Part shown: positions 1-4,833 of the stretch, in pieces
How the letters are laid out: each line of letters begins with the position of its first letter
Numbering within the stretch: position 1 is the stretch's first letter
Origin: an uncultured Chlorobiaceae bacterium
Lineage (GTDB): Bacteria; Bacteroidota; Chlorobiia; Chlorobiales; Chlorobiaceae
Direction: 5' to 3'
DNA length: 6,682 nt
Assembly (NCBI GenBank): GCA_903904495.1
Contig: CAIVCU010000382.1
Coordinates: 1-6,682, forward strand
Notes under the pieces: generated by a model
Databases searched by the model: none
Told to the model about the DNA's origin: nothing
What the model saw: the letters and a program-made list of their open reading frames with translations, nothing else
Position numbers and translations under genes: made by a program

Positions 1-237
1 CTCACCATCCTTTAGCTCAACTGGTTCGTCTTTCCACGTTATGTCACGTCCAAGTATTTTACGAATAGTCCCTTTCGGGAGCATAATCATATTACCAGCA
101 GGAGCCCATGAATTACCGGCAAACATCCATATTCCCTCCACTCCCCCACCACCTGCGCGCATCCAGTGCGCTGTCCTTATTAGTTCGGTTGAAGTAATTA
201 GTTCGCAACCACTCGCATCAACAGCTACCCATGCCAT
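1..237 (-). CDS. Phage-type small hypothetical protein, 3' end cut by window edge
   Basis: Reading leftward from an ATG at 235-237, a frame stays open for 79 codons to base 1, so the gene is partial at its 3' end. It begins MAWVAVDASGCELITS, has a Gly-rich stretch (RAGGGGVEG) near residue 30, and near the visible end reads LPKGTIRKILGRDITWKDEP. From memory, short proteins that begin with WVAVD and end with a PKG(T/S)I..L.GR..TW.DEPVE motif occur as uncharacterised proteins in tailed phages and prophages; no function is known to me. A GGA eight bases before the ATG is a weak ribosome site. The frame upstream is open for eleven more codons before a TGA but offers no better start. It lies 133 bases downstream of the broken head gene on the same strand, which fits a prophage structural operon. 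Unlike its neighbours it shows no lesion in the visible part. Confidence 0.6.
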   Translation of the reverse strand, partial: MAWVAVDASGCELITSTELIRTAHWMRAGGGGVEGIWMFAGNSWAPAGNMIMLPKGTIRKILGRDITWKDEPVELKDGE

Positions 238-370
238 AATTTTAATCCAAGTAAATAAGCCGCCACCTAATCATTCGACGGTTAGACCTCCCTTTCAGTG
301 AAGGCAAAAGTTGTGTTTTCAGTGCTAACCCACTGCAAAAAACGTAATCAAATTTTGCTAAACATGCAAC

Positions 371-1050
371 CTATTCTCCTGTATCCTCAACAACCGGAGC
401 CACACAACATTCGCATCGAGGGTGCGCTGGCTCGCATTGATCGCCAGAAGGAAACTCTTCATCAAGCTCAATAGGCCCAGCATCAGAGTTTTCTTGACAA
501 ATATCACAATCGTCTGCGCCATTCGCCCGTATTTATTCCATTTTGACTCCTACCCATCTATCTTTTTCTTATGTATGCGGCTAACCTGCCGTTCCCATCT
601 GCGAATGCTGTTTCTGTCCTGGTTATCATCATGGCCCGGCTTTAAGAGTAACCATTGTTTTCGATCAGGGCGTCACTCAGTTTTTGGTTGCTCCTGCCTT
701 CTGTAATTGCCTCATCCCCATCTCCCCTGATCATCTCCCTGATTGATTCGCAGATGCTCCACTCGGCATTCGGATTCTCTACCAGCTCGACAGCTCAGTT
801 CTCAGCCCAATCCTCGGCTCTTTCGTTTGCCAGCTTGCCGTCCGTTTCCGTCAAAGTTATTTGAGCAGCACCCGCCCAGACACCCTCTTTAGCTATGCCT
901 GAGAGCTGGTCTGCCATGTCTGGCAATAAATCGGAAAAGTCGATATCGACCTGGTCATCATCCGGACTGTCAGCCTTGGCCATTGCTGAGTATAGTATCA
1001 CCACCTGCTTGGCGATTTTTTTGCCTTTCTTCTTGAGGTAGCCGGTGATT
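371..1050 (-). pseudogene. Broken phage head morphogenesis protein (SPP1 gp7 / Mu gpF type)
   Basis: Hand translation of the minus strand gives a decayed minor head protein, a family that helps assemble the capsid at the portal. In the first frame the pieces are GYLKKKGKKIAKQVV near 1040-1000, SDLLPDMADQLSGIAKEG near 935-885, and NPNAEWSICESIREMIRG near 780-725. After them comes RAMMITRTETAFA near 638-600, the signature block of the family. After a shift of frame, 532-374 reads ADDCDICQENSDAG, then FPSGDQCEPAHPRCECC, the typical Cys-rich C-terminus, and ends at a TAG (371-373). Lesions seen are TGA at 795-797, TAA at 642-644, TAA at 533-535, and a frameshift near 553-575 beside a run of A. 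Family members are usually a few hundred residues longer at the N-terminus, which is missing here: the 5' side joins an integrase scrap near 1050. Non-functional as written; sequencing error could explain one lesion but hardly four. Confidence 0.77.
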
Positions 1051-1051
1051 A

Positions 1052-1288
1052 TTTCCCGATCGGAAGAATATTATCCTTGACTGTCTTTTTCATGGAGTAA
1101 CGCAACTCACAAGTGTCGTCCGGCTTGTCGAACACGCTTTTTCATTTAAGCACTTTGTTATCACTATGCCGCATCCCGTTAAGACAGCTTAAAAGAAAGG
1201 TTTTCCGCGTCAGCTGACTCCGGACTGGAGATGCAAAAAGCTGATCAAGTTTCCGCTCTGTCGCAAAAAGGTCAGTGCTTCGAATCCA
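1052..1288 (-). pseudogene. Tyrosine recombinase (phage integrase) fragment
   Basis: One minus-strand frame from 1288 to 1052 reads FATERKLDQLFASPV, then RKTFLLSCLNGMRHSD and NKVLK, a TGA (1142-1144), and then KSVFDKPDDTCELRYS and MKKTVKDNILPIGK before a TAA (1049-1051). The block FLLSCLNGMRHSD..VLKW is the first conserved box of tyrosine recombinases; the Arg of GMRHSD (codon 1171-1169) would be the first catalytic Arg. The MKKT...LPI hairpin carries the position of the catalytic beta-strand Lys. The TGA stands exactly where the family has a conserved Trp after L-K/R, so TGG to TGA is the likely change. The N-terminal DNA-binding domain and the later HxxR, H/W and Tyr boxes are absent, so the piece is inactive. 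It runs without a gap into the head-gene remnant. Just upstream (about 1360-1292) another short frame reads VLQESEILFMQRNLGEGG and a stop, which I cannot identify. Confidence 0.68.
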
Positions 1289-1379
1289 CTATTGTCCACC
1301 CTCCCCCAGGTTCCGCTGCATAAAAAGTATTTCACTTTCCTGTAACACATCAACACGAGTGAACGATCAGCAGAGGATT

Positions 1380-1410
1380 ATCATTGATGTTTTATTGTAG
1401 CCTCAATGAT
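1380..1410. repeat. 8-bp inverted repeat upstream of the orphan gene
   Basis: ATCATTGA (1380-1387) and TCAATGAT (1403-1410) are exact inverted copies 15 bases apart, ending ten bases before the ribosome site of the 111-residue gene. They could be a regulator-binding site or a leader hairpin. No convincing -35/-10 pair was found nearby, so the role is open and the repeat could be chance. Confidence 0.3.
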
Positions 1411-1433
1411 GATGACTTCAAGGAGAGAAAACG

Positions 1434-1769
1434 ATGACAACGCTGAAAGAGATTATTATGCGTGTAGAGTCTAACAATGAGCTTAATGCCTTTTGTTGGG
1501 CAGACTGGAACAATGCAATGGACATTATCGGCACTTATGCCCCTGACGGGGTTGAGTATGAGAACGAATCCATGAATGAGATGTTCGTATCTTCCATCCT
1601 GAACAGAGGAATCATGTCGAACGGGAGAACATTACCGGGTGATTGCGGATTGTACGAACATCTGATATGGGGGCCTATGGTTTCATTCACAGGGGGTGGA
1701 TTCTGGATTGAGGCACTTGAGGAGAAGTATGGTGCCCGAGATATGGACACCTTTTCCGACGACTACTAA
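1434..1769 (+). CDS. Acidic orphan protein of unknown function, 111 residues
   Basis: I do not recognise this protein. The ATG at 1434 is preceded by a strong ribosome site, AAGGAGAG at 1420-1427, and the gene ends with TAA just before a terminator-like hairpin, so it looks like a complete, expressed gene. The product is clearly acidic (about 19 Asp/Glu against 6 Lys/Arg), with an acidic C-terminus (DMDTFSDDY). It has no signal peptide or membrane segment, and is rich in Trp, Met and Asn. A Gly-rich stretch (VSFTGGGFW) lies near residues 83-91, and there are two Cys (about 21 and 71). It sits between a prophage remnant (left, opposite strand) and a converging ferredoxin-NADP reductase gene. 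It may be phage cargo or a chromosomal orphan; its position favours neither strongly. A short acidic soluble protein could act by binding a basic partner, but nothing in the sequence shows this. Confidence 0.72.
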   Translation: MTTLKEIIMRVESNNELNAFCWADWNNAMDIIGTYAPDGVEYENESMNEMFVSSILNRGIMSNGRTLPGDCGLYEHLIWGPMVSFTGGGFWIEALEEKYGARDMDTFSDDY

Positions 1770-1781
1770 CCTTGTAAGAGC

Positions 1782-1828
1782 GTAAAGAAAGGGATGAACG
1801 GAATACTCCGATTCATCCCTTTCTTTAC
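1782..1828. terminator. Bidirectional hairpin terminator between convergent genes
   Basis: Bases 1782-1798 and 1812-1828 are perfect inverted copies (17 bp). Inside them CGGA (1799-1802) and TCCG (1807-1810) add four pairs around the loop ATAC, with one bulged A at 1811. It lies 12 bases after the stop of the plus-strand orphan gene and 4 bases before the stop of the minus-strand reductase gene. Both arms give a pyrimidine-rich 3' side (CCCTTTCTTTAC) on either strand, standing in for a pure U-tract, so it can serve both genes. Confidence 0.78.
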
Positions 1829-1832
1829 ATGA

Positions 1833-2633
1833 TCAGAATTCCTCGACATACATCTCTCCAGGATGGTCTGGATGGTGCTTTTTGTAGCCAAAATCATGCA
1901 GCCATTCTGACACATGCCCTACCATATCAGGCTTTCCTGTTACAAAAAAACGAGTCCGCTCAGGGTCAGGCGTTATGTTGAATTCATTCTGCAGAATATC
2001 CTTTTTCAGCAAATCTTCGATACATAACTGATAGCCCTCCCATTGTTCATCAGGATCGGTCAGTGTCGGCACGTAAAAAAAATTAGCATAGCTCTTTTCG
2101 AGAAATGTCAATTCACTGTAATAACCAAGATCCCAGCGACGGGCAGCCCCTTGGATAACTACCATTTTGCTTTCGGGCCGATCAACGATACTGGAGCGTA
2201 AAAAACTAATATAGGGCGCAATCCCGGTTCCTGTGGCAACCATGATGATGTCCGTTCCATCGGGTGTTTCATCAAGCCGGAACATTCCGGAAATCTTTTT
2301 TCCGACATATAGCCTGTCACCAATATTGAGATTGAACAACCTTGGGGTCAGCTGACCGGATTTGACCTGTGAAATGTAAAACTCGAGATGCCGGGTCTCA
2401 TCCTTTGCGGAAGCGATTGAGTAGGGTCTCTTGATAAGCTGGTCATGCCCAGCGGGAAAAGACTCAATTGCCGAATTGGAAGATCGCTTCTCAAAGCCAT
2501 AGAGACCAAGCAAGGTATGTTGACCTGCTTCAAACTCATTGTTTGGTTCATCGGTACTAATCTGAACAATCATGAGATCAGGATTGACGATGATTTTACC
2601 GATAACTGTTGCGTTGTATATCGACGAATCCAT
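1833..2633 (-). CDS. Ferredoxin/flavodoxin-NADP(+) reductase, bacterial Fpr type
   Basis: A cytoplasmic FAD enzyme that moves electrons between NADPH and ferredoxin or flavodoxin. The 266 residues have the two-domain layout of the family. The FAD-binding barrel comes first, with RPYSIASA at 69-76, and YISQVKSGQLTPRLF at 86-100 then GDRLYVGKKISGMF at 105-118. The NADP domain follows, with ATGTGIAPYISFLR at 133-146, RRWDLGYYSEL at 165-175 and VTGKPDMV at 231-238. It ends GEMYVEEF with a terminal aromatic residue, as in this class, where relatives often end in Y-W. Two points are unusual. The family's C-G-x-P motif near the NADP site reads T-G-K-P here, losing the Cys. There is also an extra stretch of about ten residues (49-60) before RPYS. 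The ATG has a strong ribosome site, AAAGGAGT (revcomp of 2642-2649), eight bases upstream. The gene is monocistronic, convergent with the orphan gene and divergent from the pentapeptide gene. Confidence 0.92.
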   Translation of the reverse strand: MDSSIYNATVIGKIIVNPDLMIVQISTDEPNNEFEAGQHTLLGLYGFEKRSSNSAIESFPAGHDQLIKRPYSIASAKDETRHLEFYISQVKSGQLTPRLFNLNIGDRLYVGKKISGMFRLDETPDGTDIIMVATGTGIAPYISFLRSSIVDRPESKMVVIQGAARRWDLGYYSELTFLEKSYANFFYVPTLTDPDEQWEGYQLCIEDLLKKDILQNEFNITPDPERTRFFVTGKPDMVGHVSEWLHDFGYKKHHPDHPGEMYVEEF

Positions 2634-2701
2634 AAGGTCATACTCCTTTATCCTGAAACTGTTTTTAATACTTTAAAGCCTTATAAATGAACATTTGTGC
2701 C

Positions 2702-2729
2702 GAGATAACCGTTCATGCCTGCTTGTCAA
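2702..2729 (-). promoter_or_regulatory. Candidate promoter of the reductase gene
   Basis: On the minus strand an exact TTGACA (2729-2724) is followed after 16 bases by TATCTC (2707-2702), a weak -10. Transcription would start near 2695 and leave a leader of about 60 bases before the ATG at 2633. The -35 match is perfect but the -10 is poor, so this is a candidate only. Confidence 0.3.
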
Positions 2730-2777
2730 TTTTCCATCTTTTCGGATTGCATTTCCATGGTGTAACCAGTTTAATTG

Positions 2778-2806
2778 TTGTCACAAAAGGCTACGGATAG
2801 TATGTT
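2778..2806 (+). promoter_or_regulatory. Candidate promoter of the pentapeptide gene, leaderless spacing
   Basis: TTGTCA (2778-2783) and TATGTT (2801-2806) are 17 bases apart, matching the sigma-70 type at 5/6 and 4/6 positions. The ATG at 2813 lies only six bases after the -10 element, where the transcript itself would start. This agrees with the lack of a good ribosome site before this gene. Confidence 0.33.
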
Positions 2807-2812
2807 ATACCC

Positions 2813-3388
2813 ATGAACACACAGCTCACTGAAAACAAGGTTTTTGAGAAAATCTCCTTTAGAGAAAACATTCTGGCCGCAGGTGTCTATGAAGAGTGTA
2901 CGTTTAATACCTGTAATTTTAACGGCGCTCAGCTTGCAGGAATTACATTCAGAAACTGCTCATTCAACAACTGTGACTGCAGCCTGGCATCCCTCAAAAA
3001 CACGATTCTGCAAGATGTCCGGTTTCTGAACAGCAAACTTCTCGGTGTCCAATTTAATCAGTGCAATGGTTTTCTGTTACGGGTTGATTTTGAAAATTGC
3101 ATGTTAAAGCTCGCTGGTTTTTACAAGCTGAAACTCAAAAATACACGGTTTAAAAACTGTAATCTGCAAGAAGCTGATTTTTCAGAAGCGGACCTGACTG
3201 GCGCTGCATTTGAAAACTGTGATCTACTGCAAACTACATTTATGAAGACAAATCTTGAAAAAGCAGATTTCCGTTCGGCCTCTCATTACTCAATCAATCC
3301 GGAAATCAACCGTATCAGAGGAGCCCGGTTTTCAATACCGGGTGTTACTGGTTTATTGACGACGTACGATATCGAGATCGAATGGTGA
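2813..3388 (+). CDS. Pentapeptide-repeat protein, 191 residues
   Basis: From about residue 29 to 155 the protein is built of five-residue units with Leu or Phe at the centre, for example CTFNT, CNFNG, CSFNN, TRFKN, CNLQE, ADFSE, ADLTG, AAFEN, TNLEK and ADFRS. Such units fold into a right-handed four-sided beta-helix. Many units start with Cys (nine Cys in all). The C-terminal tail (HYSINPEINRIRG, ARFSIPGVTGLLTTYDIEIEW) is a recurrent ending in soluble pentapeptide proteins of this size. Length is near McbG and MfpA, DNA mimics that protect gyrase, and somewhat below Qnr (about 218). Close similarity to those is not shown, so a gyrase role is only a possibility. There is no signal peptide or membrane segment, so it is cytoplasmic. 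ATG 2813 is the only sensible start; the next in-frame Met is at residue 144. No good Shine-Dalgarno is seen. The stop lies nine bases from the end of the converging channel gene. Confidence 0.93.
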   Translation: MNTQLTENKVFEKISFRENILAAGVYEECTFNTCNFNGAQLAGITFRNCSFNNCDCSLASLKNTILQDVRFLNSKLLGVQFNQCNGFLLRVDFENCMLKLAGFYKLKLKNTRFKNCNLQEADFSEADLTGAAFENCDLLQTTFMKTNLEKADFRSASHYSINPEINRIRGARFSIPGVTGLLTTYDIEIEW

Positions 3389-3397
3389 GTTCCTCTT

Positions 3398-4804
3398 TTA
3401 CCTCCATCCCCCGCCTAATGAACGGTAAAGCTCTGCCATAACGGAAAGATGCTGCCGGCGGATATCGGCAAGAGTGAGTTCTGCCTGCAGCGCATTGGTC
3501 TCAGCGACAATGACTTCAAGATAGGTGGCCATTCCACTCCTGAAAAGCATTCCTGCATTGGCAAAAGCATGCTGAAGGGTTGCGACACGCTCTTCAGCAA
3601 TACCTTCCTGTGATTTTATCTTTTCGAGCTGCACAAGGGCATTGGATACCTCCTCGACCGCTTTCAGCAGCGACTGCTTGAATTCAAGTTCCGACTGGTC
3701 ACGTTTTATTTTAGACTGCTCATACTTTGCCTTCAACTGACCCCGCTGAAAAACCGGTTGAAGCACCCCGCCCTGCAGATAACCGAACAGTGAACCCGGG
3801 GTCGAAAACCAGTTACTGGATTTAAGCGCGTCTAAACCCCCTGAAGCCATAACGGTAAAGGTCGGGTAGAGGTTGGCTTTGGCTTCGCCCATATCGGCAT
3901 GAGCGGCCCTGACAGCAAGCTCTGCCGCTCGAACGTCCGGACGGTTCTGTAGCAGCGCAGATGGAATGCCAAAAGGAAGGTCATCTTTAACCTTACTACT
4001 GAAAAAAGTTTTATCACGATTGATAGTGCCGGGCATTCTACCGCAAAGAGTGCTGAGAGCATTTTCCTGCAGTGCTATTTTCTGCTCAAGCAACGGGATG
4101 GACAGGGCTATGGACTGACGTGAAGCCTCCTGCTGCTGAACCCCAAGAGAGGTTAGCTGACCGGCGGTATACTGGAACCCGATCATCTTCAGTGTGGTAT
4201 CTGCGAGTGCAAGGTTTTTTCTTGAAATATCAAGCTGCGAATCGAGCATAAGAAGATTGTAATATCCGGATGCCACATCCGCAACAAGTCTGGTGCGAAC
4301 CGCCCTGGTTGCTTCCTGCGTCTTCAGGTATGAGGCAAGAGCCGATTTTTTCCGGCTTCTTATTTTTCCCCAGATATCGGCTTCCCATGAAGCTGATGCC
4401 GAAGCGACATAGTCCTGAGGGGTTGTCTGAACACCGTTATCGGATGGAGTGGTATGGGTGTCCTGAACTCCAATGCTGAGAGCGGGAAGATTTCCAAGCT
4501 TTGCCGAATTAAGAGTCTGTCGAGCAATATCGATGTTCTTCAGGCCTACCTGCAGGTCAATATTGTTTACCACAGCAGTGTCGATAAGTGCTCGAAGTGT
4601 GGGGTCGGCAAAAAAACTTCTATATGGTAATAGTGCCATAACCGTATCCGCATTAGACGCTGAAGCAGGCAAACCACCTCGATAAGAGTCTGGCAATGCT
4701 ACATCAGGTTTTTTGTACTGATGGGTGACACCACATGCCCCGAGAGAACTGATCATCAAAAACCGTATGCAAGCAAATAAAAAACTGTTCGTTTTTTTTC
4801 TCAT
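3398..4804 (-). CDS. Outer-membrane efflux channel lipoprotein, NodT/OprM (TolC-like) family
   Basis: The exit duct of a tripartite RND efflux system: a trimeric barrel in the outer membrane with a long helical tunnel in the periplasm. From ATG 4804 (468 residues) the protein starts with a short positive head (MRKKTNS), a hydrophobic stretch and the lipobox LGAC at 21-24, so Cys24 should be lipidated. Family marks are YKKPDVALPDSYRG just after the Cys, FFADPTLRALID near 64-75, SWEADIWGK at 139-147, NRPDVRAAE at 287-295, a Gln-rich GGVLQPVFQRGQLKAKYEQS segment, and the second-repeat helix FRSGMATYLEVIVAETNAL near the C-terminus. A GTG at 4837, overlapping the pump's stop as GTGA, would add 11 residues; I prefer ATG 4804 because it has AAAGG eight bases upstream and gives a normal lipoprotein signal. 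The gene follows the pump gene by 29 bases, in one operon. Confidence 0.94.
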   Translation of the reverse strand: MRKKTNSFLFACIRFLMISSLGACGVTHQYKKPDVALPDSYRGGLPASASNADTVMALLPYRSFFADPTLRALIDTAVVNNIDLQVGLKNIDIARQTLNSAKLGNLPALSIGVQDTHTTPSDNGVQTTPQDYVASASASWEADIWGKIRSRKKSALASYLKTQEATRAVRTRLVADVASGYYNLLMLDSQLDISRKNLALADTTLKMIGFQYTAGQLTSLGVQQQEASRQSIALSIPLLEQKIALQENALSTLCGRMPGTINRDKTFFSSKVKDDLPFGIPSALLQNRPDVRAAELAVRAAHADMGEAKANLYPTFTVMASGGLDALKSSNWFSTPGSLFGYLQGGVLQPVFQRGQLKAKYEQSKIKRDQSELEFKQSLLKAVEEVSNALVQLEKIKSQEGIAEERVATLQHAFANAGMLFRSGMATYLEVIVAETNALQAELTLADIRRQHLSVMAELYRSLGGGWR

Positions 4805-4812
4805 AAGGGAGA

Positions 4813-4817
4813 CCTTT
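4813..4817 (-). promoter_or_regulatory. Ribosome site that decides the channel-gene start
   Basis: On the minus strand AAAGG lies eight bases before ATG 4804. The alternative GTG at 4837 has no comparable motif before it. This favours the shorter protein, whose signal peptide then has a normal length. Confidence 0.6.
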
Positions 4818-4833
4818 AATACAATATTTCTCT

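Noticed and set aside
316..340. Hairpin CAGTG-CTAACC-CACTG as a terminator for the head gene
   Set aside because: Five base pairs only, with no T-run on either strand; too weak to call.
41..864. Plus-strand open frames of 69-94 codons in the left part
   Set aside because: They overlap minus-strand sequence with recognisable phage protein motifs, have odd composition (runs of Ser, Pro, Ile, Leu) and lack ribosome sites, so they are antisense shadows.
795..1004. A free-standing 69-codon minus-strand gene starting at GTG 1004
   Set aside because: The frame continues upstream without a start and downstream past its TGA with the same protein family, so it is an internal piece of the head-morphogenesis pseudogene.
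1150..1185. Integron attC-like core on the minus strand (GTCTTAACGGG...)
   Set aside because: The core does not fit the required RYYYAAC/GTTRRRY pair, and the stretch is explained as integrase coding sequence.
1222..1300. A complete tRNA ending at 1298 (GGAC near 1222 could pair with GTCC)
   Set aside because: No D-arm, no proper anticodon arm and only four acceptor pairs; only the T-arm portion looks tRNA-like.
2687..2716. ATGAAC...GTTCAT inverted arms in the divergent intergenic region as an operator
   Set aside because: Six-base arms with an 18-base gap are expected by chance and align with no clear promoter element.
3324..3342. CCCGG...CCGGG hairpin as terminator of the efflux operon
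   Set aside because: Short, lies inside the pentapeptide coding sequence and is not followed by a T-run on the minus strand.
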